From Galerina marginata (taxonomy: Eukaryota; Basidiomycota; Agaricomycetes; Agaricales; Galerinaceae): a DNA stretch of 64,000 nucleotides. The notes under the pieces were generated by a model. That model was not told where the DNA came from and ran no database searches. It saw only the letters and a program-made list of their open reading frames with translations. The first letter of the stretch is position 1. The number at the start of each line of letters is the position of its first letter. The position numbers and the translations under genes were made by a program. Of this stretch, positions 52,278 to 64,000 are shown in pieces. The stretch covers positions 2,604,001 through 2,668,000 of the forward strand of contig JAECYW010000001.1 in the NCBI GenBank assembly GCA_023014335.1, given 5' to 3'.

Positions 52278-53226
52278 CCCGAGGGCACAGCGAACTACGG
52301 GCGTTGTAGAATAACGAGATCGTGATAAACTTGAGGGCTTTATCATCAGCATCCTGATCATGCGATATTGTCTGCAATTGGGATGACGCGCTTTCTCATG
52401 CTAGGTACGAGTGACCTTGAAGTCCTCCGATTTGATTTCCAATGACATGTCATATTTCCTTAAATTGATGCCTCAAAAATGTGATTTACTTCAGGGTGTT
52501 CAGGAAAAAAGGTCTAGATGCCATTGTCGTTTTATTTATGGTCAAGCGCGAAGATTGGTAGCGGACAATGCAGTAGAAATCATTTTTGGCAATTGATGAG
52601 CCATATTAAGGAGTCTCTGGTGCAAAGAGACCATGTATCACGACCGTCTTCAACGATGAAGTAAATAACGTTTGAGATACTGACGTCTCACAGGCCTTCA
52701 GAGCTCGTGTCGGGTTTCCCATAAGAAGATACTGAACCCATGGGGAATGCTTTGCCGGCGATCGTTTCACAACACCATGGCACAATATCACAAAGCCTGT
52801 GGCGCTTGGATGATAAAGATAATTTAATCATCATCACCGCCGGCACGTAGAAGAAGACGGTTAATTTGCGACCAATAAGTGCCGCCTTGAACTGTAGTCC
52901 GGTGAATAGCCAGCCTCGTGGCAAAGGTGGTACCACTAAATGGATTGCCATGAGAGTGCCATGAGCAATATGCGGCGATAAAGTATTGTCTTATAAAGCC
53001 GGACATAACAGTGAGGCTTGTGACCCGCGGATCCAGAAGAGTAAAATAGAATGTGGAGGAAAGGGAGGTTCAAGTGAGTCGCTTCATTTGGGAATCAGAA
53101 AGGAAACACTGGGAGAAAAATAAAGGAAGCATTAAACAAGGAACACCATTATCAAGCATTGGCAGTGCACACAATTAGATTTCCATCCTTCTATTCTAGG
53201 CGTATCCTCAAAAGGAGTTGCAGTCA
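52278..53226. other. Convergent 3' intergenic region, TRM10 and NDUFAF5
   Basis: 949 bp between two convergent genes. A 60-residue minus-strand frame (52824-53006) beginning MSGFIRQYFIAAYC is the only moderately protein-like reading, without recognisable motifs. Otherwise I see only likely 3' UTR sequence. Confidence 0.45.
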
Positions 53227-54702
53227 TCACAGGACGTCCTTGAGGTTGACTTTACCAGTTCCTCTCTCAAGAGGCTTGGGCTGACTAGGTGCGGGTTTCC
53301 AACCAATCTAGAAATAAGATGAGGCTTGTGAACGAGAACTTGTGCATGCTGCGCACCATGTATATGATCTGGAATGTGGCCTGAATGTTACCATCGTCTG
53401 AACCATACATTTCTGTACGGTGTTGTAAAGCCACCTTTAATTAATAATTAACGAGCAAAGACACGAACCTTTGTAGATAGCCGATGAAGCGGCCAAGGTA
53501 TCCCGGTGAATAATATTCCGCCTGCCAAATCTCATAAGATAATGAATGCAATGTATTTTAGGGTGGGCTTACCGTCCGATCACCGCGTTGCTTTTCGCCC
53601 ATATCTTGAAGATCCTCCATGAGTTCCCACATGCTAGGATAAGCTACCTTCACTTCGTCAATGTCAACGGTAAGCATATTGAATCCCGCACGGCCAAGGA
53701 GATTGGATATGTCGCGCGTGTCTGGGTAGAATAGCTTAGATCAAGACGGACAACCAAGTGGGATAAGGGATCTAACCTGTCATGGGCGAAATATGGGGTG
53801 ATATTCCACCTTCTCGTTCAACTTCAGCAAGCTGTAAGGATGTCCTGAGAGACAGACCATTAGAATCAATGGCGTAATCCGAATCGTTCAGAAGTAACCT
53901 CAGTTCAAATAGTGTATCACCCCCAAACATAGCTCCAAGAAAAAGGCCGTCGGGTTGCAAGGCTTCTCGTATTTGCACAAGTGTACCTGGGTGCCCGTGT
54001 TAAAGGAAAAACATAAGATTGTGCACAGATTCTCACCAGGAAGGTCATTAACCCAGTGGAGACTAAGGCATGACAGTATAGCTTCTTGGGAATTTGGAGA
54101 AATACTTCTAAGGAGGTTTTCTTCGTCCCCGTGTATTCGTTCGTACCTCAACTGGATGCGTTAGTGAGATCAGCACGGACAAACTACAGGAAGAATGCAC
54201 GCGCACCTTCAAATTGGGAGTCGGGGTCACGGTTCAGAATGCTTTCTGAATAACAATTGAGGCAGAAGAAAGCCGATAAAGAGAATTATATGCACCACTT
54301 GAGTCCAGCATTATGGATTTTCCCACTTTATCTGTTTCCAACAGCTTCGAAAAATGCCCTGGGCCAGAACCGAAGTCGAGGATAGTGCCAAATTTGCGTT
54401 TGATATCCTGTCAACAGGGGAGGTTAAAGGCGTGCCCGTGTCGATATGCACTTGCATACTAAAAATCTCTCTAGCATTCTCTCGGCGACTTCTTCTCGAA
54501 CGTAGTCCACAGTCCTGCTTCGCGAACCGCCTTCGCTAAGAGCCGCTCTGTTCCTCTGAATTCTTTTGGCATTGCGGTCAAAGACTTGATACGGTCCGAT
54601 GGTATTCAGACTGGGAGGAGGCGAGTTGGAAGAAATGGCAGCAAATGACCGTATAGTGTCCTTGGTGTGGATTATTCTTGGGAGGAATCGAATATGGGAC
54701 AT
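53227..54702 (-). CDS. NDUFAF5: Complex I assembly factor NDUFAF5 (arginine hydroxylase/methyltransferase-like)
   Basis: NDUFAF5 acts in the mitochondrial matrix on complex I assembly and hydroxylates an Arg of the NDUFS7 subunit. The start [20 protein letters not shown] is basic and amphipathic, fitting a mitochondrial presequence. Then come [34 protein letters not shown], the SAM-binding motif [57 protein letters not shown], and [20 protein letters not shown], all family hallmarks. Later segments are [37 protein letters not shown] and QATFQIIYM, and the C-terminus is KVNLKDVL. About eight short introns keep frame with no single-base conflict that I found. An upstream in-frame ATG (54780) is possible, but the chosen start gives a better presequence. 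Divergent from the zinc-finger gene, 189 bp apart. Confidence 0.9.
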
Positions 54703-54891
54703 GGCGTCTTTGGTAACTTGTCGCGTCGTTGTGGATCGATCACGTTTTCGTATGAGGTGGTCACACTTCGAGCGCGTCACACATCAACAAACTTGCTTTC
54801 TACAACAACATTGGCAGTGGCCTAGTCGTTCGAAGTCTGCTCCCAGTGTTGGTGTCCGCGCCATCGTCCACGCCCGACGCGTTTCCCATTC

Positions 54892-57800
54892 ATGTCAGTT
54901 GTGCGCCACGATCCTAAGGCCAAGAAATTCATTCCTCCTTGTGTTTATCACCGGAACGCAGAACAACTCCAAAGGATCAAGATCATTGTCGAGAATTTCG
55001 AGATGGCGAACGAGGACGGCCGAAGAAATTTCGAAATTCTGGAGCAAGAAGAACTCGAGTTACAGAAGAAAGTTCAAGAAGGAGCGCAAGCCCTGTACGT
55101 CCCCTTGTATAAATGTCGAGCTTGTTAAACTGACAGCTCGAAGTGAGCGGCTGAGGGCGATTCAGTCGCAGAAGTCTATGATTGAGTATGGGGTTTGCCA
55201 CTCTGGTTTTATTTCCGAAAACTGAAACATAAATTCAGAGCATCGAAACCTCCTCTTCAAGCAGAAGACCCTGGCCATGCCTCCGGAGTCACCGAAGTGG
55301 GGACTAGCAATCAAGCAGTAAGCTCCAACGCCTATATCCGGGATGTTGGTAATAATAACTGCAGGCATCGAGGCTTATACATCTTCCCGAACGACAGCCA
55401 GTATATCAACCCAACACCGTTGCTTTGCCTCAAAATATTCAGCAGCCTGTCAATTCCCAAAATGTCTACCATCAGCCCAGTTACCAGAGTCAGAGTATTT
55501 CGCCCTACGCTCAGCATCAACATCAGCCATATGGCTATGTCTATGTGTCTCATCCTCAGCATCCGTCCCAGGGAGCTTTTGCAACTCCAAATGCGACATC
55601 CTCGGGCTCGAGTTTTCAGAGACAAGCGCCGCAATATGCATACGGGGCACAATATTTTCCTCCCAAGCAAGGGCATATAGCTTCTCAGCCGTCATCATCT
55701 TCTCACAAATATTACCGTGACTATCCAACGAGCGCGAGCACACACCCAAATCTTACATTTGTGGCGCACATACCCACTTATCAGCAGGCACCACCGCCTT
55801 CGTCAGGTCAGCCACCAGTCGGTCAACCTATTCCATTCCACGCGCCTCAGCCACCTCAACCACCTCAGCCACCCAGTTATCCAGTCGGTATGTGCCGCAT
55901 CATTCTTATAAATTTTTGCTGAATTCGAGTTCATTAGCCCCGCCTTCGTATAGCAAACCGAGCATATTGCGCGGTTCGGAAGCCTCAATCAATTCGGGGA
56001 ATGCTTTATCCTCAAAGGTGCCGCAACAAGTCTTGTCCAAAAGTCCTTCAGCACCGGATAACTCCTTTTCCTCAAACACATCCTCTTCAAATGTTACTCT
56101 ACCAGTATCTGAACCGCTTTACGCTCCTGCAAACGCTCCAATACCTATGTTCCACCTTCCGCAAAGTCCTTCGAAACAACAACTCCTTGCAGCAAGAAAT
56201 CATCTCATTAAATGGGGAAACGACACGGCTGCCCCAGCTTATGCCAACTCTTCCTTCAACTTCTACGGTTGGCGTGTCAAATGTTTCAAAGACCCAGCGG
56301 GGGCTGTTCAAGTACGCTTGGAGAACCCAGACAAGATAGTCCATATGGAACTCGGTCTTTTCGTAGACCAAGTTCTGAAGCACATGACCGCCGTGCAGCA
56401 GCAGCAGGGAATGGCACCCCCGCCACCACCTGTAATTTCATTGGGCAAGCCCAATGCCGGGGCCTCGCAGACGACAGCTCAACCTCCAATTATTAAGCCT
56501 CTATCAGAAATTATAGCGGGTCCAGACATCAAGTGGTCAAGAGGCAACGTCAGCCCCCCTTCCAACAACTCCCAGTAAAGCGCCTTCTCTTGTGACAATA
56601 AACGGCAATGGCTCCTTACTTTCTCCACGTGAGGCTAACACCAAGACCTTGGCTAGGGATATCATGTTCGGCCTTGGAAAGCGTCTACGCGCAAGTTCCA
56701 GTTTAACAGAGGATTCGGCTCAACCTGCCAAGAGACATGCCAGTGAAGCCACAGTTAAAGGGTTGCAATCGGAGCAACCTGGTGCTCAAGCCATTTTGAT
56801 GCCTTCAAAATATGTGCCAGACGCGCCTATTTTGACAACTGTTGCCCCTCACCCGCATAGCGGGGCTAGTTCGACAATCAACAACCACCCAACGACCTCC
56901 GACAAATCTATTCTCCCTGCAGTGAAAGATTCTGTTCACCCTTCTCAAAAAGCACCCCAGGAGGTACCACCTTGTCAGGACAATGAATCTTCGACTGATA
57001 CGAAGTCTGAGCGTGAGCCAAAACCCAATGGGTCGTCTCGCCCGGTCCCGACTTCTCAGTTGACGTCAAGTCTTGTATCACCCAATCTGCAACCTGTGCC
57101 CTGTCCCCCGCCTGCGGCTTCGCAGCCGACATCAAGTGTTTCGAAGGCCTCTACGAATACGACCCATATTGATGTCTTCAAGGCAAACCCATTCAATGTT
57201 CCTATGAAATTGCCGACTCTTCAGAGACCGAAAAGTTCGGTGCCCGCGCCGGCACCTTCAATGATGGCACGAGCATCTATTTCTTCGGTGTTCCCCCAAG
57301 CTTCCAAGACGGAAGCGGTTTTAGCCTCCACGTCAAGCCGGAAGCCCGATGTTGCGCCAGTCACAGTTACAACGATGCCTGCTGTAAGCCAGACCCAGGC
57401 TCTTGTAGACACGAGCAACACCGCAACTCCCGCAAAAATTCCATCTCCTACTCGAACTACACAGACTTTCATTGACTTAACGTCACCCCCTCGTTCTGTT
57501 CCTGTGATTTCGTCGGATATCTCTAGGAGCAAAGAACCTCTCTTTTTGCCTTCGTCATCTCCTGAGCCGAGCACGTCTACTCCTTCAAGATTGCCTTCCG
57601 AGTCCACTAGGCCTGATGTAGTAGGAGCACGGTCGCTTAGCTCGGACGTTACGAAGAGCAATAAAGCCCCTACTTCCAAGAGAAAGATGGTACCCTATGT
57701 TTTAGTGCCTCCACCACCAGAATACTTGGTTCGTCACCGCCAGCAGTTGAAGAGAGCAGAAAAAGAGGCGTCTGGTTCAGATTCAGGGGCAGTTTTGCAG

Positions 57801-59121
57801 AATGGGTCACGGACAAGTTCAGTACTTACGTCTGTTGTCGTCGAGGAAGGTGTGTGACAGTTTAGATAGTTGTTCAATATTTTTGACTGTTTCTTGGTTG
57901 TACTGTAACTATCAGATTTTTCCTACGGCTTTGAGATTCAGCGTAATTCTCCCCAAGGTGTGTTATATTTAGGGGTGTCTTAACTGCGAAAAGGATTGCG
58001 GTTTTAAATTTTGAATATCTTTAGACGAAGAAGAACGCGAGGCGGTACAGTTGGCGTGTTCGCGGTTGCAAGAGCTGTCGTGTCGATGGGACGGTTGTGA
58101 CTGTAAATTGAACTCGGTTGACGCACTGATCCGTCACCTCAACCAGCACAAGCCGGCACCGAGTCCGCATAAGGTTGGACATTTCCGACTCTTACCTTGA
58201 CGTTGAACTTTGACACTTAATTAATATTTCAGAAATCTTTTATGTGTAGGTGGACCCAGTGCGGGCAAGGAATTAATTTCAAGGAGAAACATTTAGAGAA
58301 ACATGCCTCGCTGCCGCTGCGGTGCGCTTACCTAGGTACCGGTGATAGCAGTTCTTCAAAATTAACGTTACTAACTTTCCGCCCGAAGATTGCGACGACT
58401 CGTTTCGATCCGGAGGACAACTGCTCAAACATTTCCGGTCAAAACACAAAGATAGCGCATTGAAACCATCAGCTAAACCTTTCGCGCCGTCTTTACAGCC
58501 TCTGCAGCCTATTCCAGGGATTGTTCCTTCGTATTCGGTTGTCACAAGCCCAGTTGGCCGAGAGTTAATTTCCAAAGAGCGTCATGAGTTGCTTGGCCGA
58601 TTGGTATGTTTTTATTTCACAACGTAACATATCAACTCCTGATCGCATGTGGTTCCTTTCAGGTGCTCCGTAATATCGCTTCATCCGATCAAGTGCCTAA
58701 GCGGGCCAAAAAGACTGCGCGGTCTTCAAATCAAAACGCCTCGGTTGCAACACAGACCAGCAACGATTATGAATTCTTGACGACACGGACGACGAGGTAC
58801 TCGTCGTATATCTCACAGCCGGTCGACATAGATCTTTCAGATCTTGATTCGGCAAACATTTCGATAATGATCGACAAGGGCCTAACACTGTGGGGTTCGG
58901 ACGGTGGCGATATCGAGATGGACGATGATGAAGACATGTCTCCACCTGGATCGCCTCTGCTCACGCCGACACGGGGGGCCGCAACGCGTGGCGCGATCAA
59001 GGTTGAAGCAGATGACGGACCGAGTAACGACACCTTGGGACGGCATCACGACGAGCACAGCAGTGATGAAGAAGATGCGGCGGTTGAGATCATGCTGACA
59101 GACCTGACATCGACCTCGTGA
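54892..59121 (+). CDS. C2H2 zinc-finger protein with three clustered fingers and long disordered regions
   Basis: The start MSVVRHDPKAKKFIPPCVYH leads a coiled-coil region (EILEQEELELQKKVQEGAQAL), then a Gln/Pro/Tyr/Ser-rich tract (about 55420-55890) and a folded-looking segment (KWGNDTAAPAYANSSFNFYG, RLENPDKIVHMELGLFVD). A long Ser/Pro/Thr-rich stretch follows. Near the C-terminus three fingers occur in a row: CRWDGCDCKLNSVDALIRH with HK after it; CRWTQCGQGINFKEKHLEKH; and CAYLDCDDSFRSGGQLLKH ending SKH. The third spans an intron (about 58335-58388, ending GAAG). Finger-like pairs of this type occur in fungal transcription regulators; a nuclear, DNA-binding role is likely but the target is unknown. 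An extra C in a six-C run at 56554-56559 breaks frame before TTPSKAPSLVTIN. The C-terminus is acidic. Confidence 0.7.
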
Positions 59122-59450
59122 TGCTGTATTCATGGCGTCTGTAGGTTGTCTACTCTGTCTGTTATGTTATGTAGAGTATGGTGCAGGCCAGTGGGGCAAA
59201 CGTGCCCGGAACCTAGTTGTCTTATCTATCTACTAGGAGAATCCGCTTTATACGTGGAGGATAGAACTGATGTATGGAATATTGGGTAGTTGCATCAGAA
59301 TAGTATGTATTTGAGAAGCGAGGAGGTTGATGGATCGAGATGTGAGAAATGATTCTGTTTTTAGCATGTCCACATTTGGTCTAGTGACATGTCTCTTTTG
59401 GAAAGTCTCGGTTATTGGTTACGAGCCGTTCTTTCTGCTGGCCCCCGACA

Positions 59451-62400
59451 ATGCCTGCTGTGCGCGACGGTAGCGGTGAGCTCAATGCTTATTCCACAGT
59501 TTTTTCGGTGTACTTACGCTCTACTAGGTCCCTCTTACATCTCCGCGCATTCCGCAGATGTTATTCTCTCCGATATTCGCCCTATAAAGCTCAAAGTCGA
59601 GGCCCTCCGTGCCATCAACACACTACTCGATGAATTTTTGAACAAAATTCTCAGCACGTCTTGCTCGCTCGCCACTGACAAACTCAGAGCGAGTCTGCTC
59701 AGTCTGCTTCCTACTAGCCTCGGGAAGGAAGCATTGCTGGAGGCTGAAGTCGAGCTGAGGGCCTATTGGGAGAGAACGGAATCGAAAGCGTCGGTCGAGG
59801 ACGACAGCAGGACTTTTCACATAGAATGGGCTCTCGCGGTGCGTGCTACCTCTCTTATACATTTTTTGATTCTAAACGGCCGTCTCCGCTAGCTTTTACG
59901 TCTGAAGTGCGAGGCATATTCCACGCTGAATGAGGAAGATGAAGATCCTGCTTCGGAAACTCGTATCAACGAACAGTTCAGCAAATCTCATCCTCACGCT
60001 CCGAGTGCTGGTTTATTAGACCCGGCAGCCTTATATTTAACGGCGATCCTTGAGTGAGCTTTTTTGTTGTTGTGTGTACCTTTGTTCGACTCTAATCGTT
60101 TCAATCGTGAAGGTCGATGTGCGAGTACGTGCTCTTGTCAATGATCTCATTACCTCTCGCCTAATAACTGTGGTTCACAGGCATATACTCTCGAATGTTG
60201 GCCGAGTTGCCGCTCGTGATAGCAGTCGAACAAGCGCGACAGTCAATGACCTCTTCGTCGCCCTTTGTGAAGATGATTCGATATATGGTCTCTTTAGAAC
60301 GATGAAAGGTTAGCGTTGCCTTGTTACTGACTTCATCACACGGTATTCACTTTCTATCATTCCCGTCCAGTCTATGAGCAAATAGAATTAATGTCAAAAA
60401 CACCCAAGACTCGGAGGAGCAAGTCCTTCACACGGAATGACCGCATGTCAACATCTCGCACCTCCTCTCCTCAAAACGATCTCACATTAGTAAACTCTTC
60501 TGGCTCTCGGTCTCGACAATCCTCGGACGGGCATTCAGCAACTCCAATCCCCCCCTCCACAACTGGTTCAAGAACGTCGTTTGAAAAGGCCAGGGCCATC
60601 AGAATGTTCTCTAATGGCAAAGCGCTCGGTGAAGGAGACAGCCACCTGGGTCACAAAAAATCAGAGTCAATGAAGAGTGAAAGCGCTAGGCCTCTCCACG
60701 ACGATGATATACTTAGTCCAGCTGAGGTGCGGCCCTCTTCTGTGCGTATTGCAATTGGTCTGACCTATATCTAGGATGCTGCCATGCTTCGGGAGTTCGA
60801 TGATTTGATGCGTTCGACATCAACCATGAAGGTGTCCCTAACTCCTGACCGTTTGAAAACGATGGAGGTGGGTCCCTGATCTTCTGCTTAGTCAGCTGAT
60901 ATAAACGTTGTTCCCATCTAGGTGTACAAACAAGAAAAAGATCAACGCGCAATTCGACGTCCGGCTACCCATTTCTCTTCCAACTCTGAACCAGACATCC
61001 CCCGTCCAAACAGTCAGAGGCCGCCTGTCCGCCCCGTCGACGCTATTGTTGAGGACGAAGAGGAACAAAACCTTAAAGGACGTTCCCGCCAAGCGAGTAT
61101 TTCAACTCCGCCAGCCGCGGCTTTCGCTGGAGTCGTACCCCTTCGTTCTCGCTCTGTTTCGACCTCTGGCGTTGTGCACGGTCCTGTACGAAAGCCCTCC
61201 GGCGGTTCTCAGGCGGCCCCATCATCGTTTAACCACACCATTCCAAGCCCCGACATGGTCCAAAGCCGTGACTTCCGTCACCCTAAACACCCCGACAATA
61301 ATGGGTTCCCTCCTCGGACACGAAAAAAGCAGCATAACAGGGACTCTATGGATTTGGACGATATCATGAACGGTTCTGATGATGATCAAGAGGTATCTAA
61401 TTCCGGTTCATCAACAACCCCGTGCTCCTCCAACTCCTCGGCGTGCGAAAGCCCCTCATGCCGTTTCAGCGGACACACGCGAACTGATGGACTTTTTGGC
61501 GGAAGGACCACCTGAAGCACAGCGAGCAAGAATGGAGAACTCATAGATTTTCTTGCAAACGGACCTCCAGACTATGATTCCAATGCAGTCCCGTTGGATA
61601 CGTCCAAGCCCAAAGGCGCAGGTCGTCTGCAGAGGATGATTTCGAAGTTGAATCTGGGCAATGGGGAGAAAGTCAAAGGAGTATCGGACGGCCCGAAAAC
61701 ACCTCAGAAGCAGCAGTCGAGTACGCCAAATCGCCCGAACAATGTAATCCAGCCCAAGCCATCTGTCGGAACTCTGTCTTCTCTGGCAAACAGGCCCATT
61801 CCACCTCGCCCGCCTCGCCCTATCTCACCACCGTCATCTCCTCACGATTCTTCTGATGAGAACAAGTCCTTGCGCAGCTCGTCGCGCAAACCGTATCAGG
61901 ATGCGAGTTATTCTAGGGATGTGTCCTCGATTGACAGATCTATTTCAGAAAGACCATCGCCGGTAATCCCAGTCCCTCCTGTACCACGATCTCCGCCTTC
62001 GAAGGTGGATAACTATGCGAAATCTTCTTCTCCATTGCCGCCTTCTCCATTACCGTATTCTCCATTGTCCCCTAATCACATCAACGGCAATGGCAACGCA
62101 AGGAATGACAAAGTTCCCAAGGACGTTCTTGTTGATGTACGCCCCATTGTACCAGTTCGAACTACGTCGACCACCTCCTCTGCCCGCAAGCCTGTTCCAG
62201 CCCTTGTGACAGCTGCCCCGTCCATCGCTGAATCAGACGTTCGGGACATGCAACGCCTCCTATCCAGCGCAACCACGGCCGATGAATGTCGTCTCATATT
62301 TGACATGTACATGGCGCGCAACGGCATATCAAGAGAACCCAAAGCGCCTGTCGTCCCATACCCGTCTCCGTCTCCTTCAGTTATCAAGCATACACCTTAT

Positions 62401-62625
62401 ACGGGCGGAGAAGCATCATTGGAAAGTTCTCTTGTGGAACTGTTTCTTGGCGGTTCGGCCGCGCTAGAGCTAGCCTCTCAGCTTCCGCTGGCCCAAGAAA
62501 CACGAGAAACTGATGGAATGCCGGTGGAGAATGATGTATCTGGCGTTGGCATCCCTCAGAACTCCGATATACCTTCCGGTGTTTCTATTATTCAAAACCA
62601 TCAAGTGATACCTGTCCAAACATAA
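59451..62625 (+). CDS. Fungal conserved protein of unknown function with helical N-terminus and repeated LxDFLxxGPP motif
   Basis: I chose the ATG at 59451 because a 52-nt intron (59476-59527, GTGAGC...CTAG) joins MPAVRDGSG to PSYISAHSADVILSDIRPIKL. An upstream ATG at 59389 reads through this intron and gives less plausible sequence. The first ~270 residues look like a conserved helical domain: ALRAINTLLDEFLNKIL, LLPTSLGKEALLEAEVELRAYWE, LDPAALYLTAILEAYILSNVGR and LCEDDSIYGLFRTMK. They resemble an N-terminal region I recall from uncharacterised ascomycete proteins. The rest is disordered and Ser/Pro-rich, with DAAMLREFDDLMRSTSTMKV and two copies of a motif: ELMDFLAEGPP and ELIDFLANGPP. Near 61425 and 61520 the frame changes by one base. 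A short helical motif near the C-terminus (MQRLLSSATTADECRLIFDMYM) is present. Function unknown. Confidence 0.6.
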
Positions 62626-62897
62626 CTTTACTCTTATTCATTATACCGTATACCTCCCACTTCTTTATGTTCGGATTTATTCACTACCCTATCTATCCAG
62701 TTCTCTGTTTCACTCAGGCTTCACCTATTATTTTCGTTTAAGGCACTGGATGGAGCCTATGTCACGTTCGTTGAAGCTCCTTGTAATTTCGACAGATTGT
62801 AGTAGCTGTAATAAGTTTGTGGATGCAATTAAGATTTACAATTTTTGCCCTGTACATACCATACTACATACTGTACGGTGGCATACATAAATGTTAA

Positions 62898-64000
62898 TTA
62901 TTTTACTTCTAGAGATACCGCGATACCCATTGATGCAAGTTCTGCACACAAGATATCTGAATACATATGGCACAGCAACGACGTCGAGATCGCCGCCTTT
63001 TGAAGATCGATTGAGCACATTCTGCGATGAAATAGCCACACGAACGTCAGCTTGTGGGCGTTGTAGATGTTGTCCAGTGGCCAGGGCTTGTCGTTCTTGT
63101 TCGTCCTGTTCTTCCGCGGCGGCTCGACAGACTCGGCAATATTCTCCGCCTGGGCCTGTAGGCTTCAGCGACCCCGAGTGACCAACCACCATCTCCCCAA
63201 GGCTGATGTCTTCGTAACCAAGAGAAATCAGACTTCCACAAGTTCGACAGACCCACGCCGTCGAGTAATCCGAGCAATTCATCAATCTATCTTGAAGTAA
63301 GAATGACGTGCCGTGTGCAATCAAGGCGTCTCGTTCCATCTCTCCAAAACGAATACCTCCTGCCCGTTTGCGACCCTAAACCCGGTTAAAATATGTCATA
63401 AACTTTATTCCACTGATAACAAGCTTACCTTGACAGGTTGACGCGTTACTGGATCGACAGGACCTGTGGTGCGAACCTGGAACTTGTCTAACACCATGTG
63501 GCGCAGCCGTTGGTAGTAAACGACGCCAATGTAAATATCTGCTGCGAATTCTTGACCCGTTATTCCCGAGTACATGGGTTCATTCCCATGATAGTTATAG
63601 CCCGCAGCTAGAAGTTGTTCACCGAAATAGTTAATGGCCGTGTCTTCTTCTGTGAACCTAGTTTTTGATCAGCATCAATGCAAAATAGCAGAAATTAAGA
63701 ACCAACTTAAATGGCGTGGCATCTTGAGCGAGGCCGTGCATGGCACCGGCCTTACCTGCCATACTTTCGACCAACATGCCAATAGTCATTCGACTGGGGA
63801 AAGCATGAGGGTTGATAATTACGTCGGGTTGCATTCCACTTTCGGAGAAAGGCATATCTACAGCCGGCCATTTCTGGGAGCAAACACCTTTTTGTCCATG
63901 GCGAGATGAGAATTTATCTCCTATGACAGGCGCTCGGGTGATGCGCAAGGTTATGTGAACTTTTTGCAGTTCGCTATCTCCGGCATCGCTACCTGCCAGA
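62898..64000 (-). CDS. RPA135: RNA polymerase I second-largest subunit (Rpa135), C-terminal part only
   Basis: The gene runs off the right edge, so only the C-terminal part is present. Reading inward from the edge: [75 protein letters not shown], an intron, [47 protein letters not shown], an intron, then [43 protein letters not shown]. These are the hybrid-binding and clamp regions of the beta-like subunit. [20 protein letters not shown] is the Pol I version, unlike Pol II or Pol III. The zinc site CRTCGS...CRVC is present. The end is [12 protein letters not shown] then [16 protein letters not shown]; one extra base near 62945-62951 is needed to join them. It is convergent with the 59451-62625 gene, 272 bp apart. 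Confidence 0.92.

Noticed and set aside
52824..53006. 60-residue minus-strand frame starting MSGFIRQYF
   Set aside because: Too short, no motif, and lies in a convergent 3' region; could be a small gene but I cannot support it.

Overview
This window looks like nuclear DNA of a mushroom-type basidiomycete (Agaricomycetes). The genes are eukaryotic, carry many short GT-AG introns of about 45-70 nt, and sit close together on both strands. They are mostly housekeeping genes: ERMES, KDM5, 14-3-3, CLPTM1, PP4R3, TRM10, NDUFAF5 and RNA polymerase I. I see no rRNA, tRNA, CRISPR, transposase or viral genes. Assignments rest on my own reading of translated motifs; no database search was run.

Left third (1-24.6 kb): a coiled-coil hypothetical (1426-2193, +); MDM34 (2529-5444, +) convergent with a KDM5/JHD2 histone demethylase (6283-12543, -); then three minus-strand genes: a type I metacaspase, the GPI inositol-deacylase BST1 and a 14-3-3 protein. 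A gene-poor 2.7 kb stretch follows, then a small nuclear-looking protein (23879-24572, +).

Middle third (24.9-45 kb): CLPTM1 with a predicted 4-nt exon; an unrecognised disordered protein with a Cys-rich N-terminus; a TOM20 gene whose last intron appears to join the import receptor to a SET domain protein, divergent from the PP4 regulatory subunit PSY2; and a Whi3/Scw1-type RNA-binding protein.

Right third (47-64 kb): a weak membrane-protein candidate; acyl-protein thioesterase APT1 divergent from TRM10; NDUFAF5 divergent from a C2H2 zinc-finger protein; a fungal conserved disordered protein; and the 3' part of the RNA polymerase I second-largest subunit, cut by the window edge.

The most interesting locus is TOM20-SET. 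Retaining the 352-nt intron gives a complete ordinary-looking TOM20; removing it gives a TOM20-SET fusion. Mitochondrial or organelle-contact functions recur (MDM34, TOM20, NDUFAF5), but nothing suggests an operon-like system.

Caution: many conserved genes, including 14-3-3 and RPA135, need one base skipped to keep frame, often in a run of identical bases. This pattern fits insertion errors in an unpolished assembly better than biology. The coordinates given for these genes are outer limits, not clean spliced ORFs.
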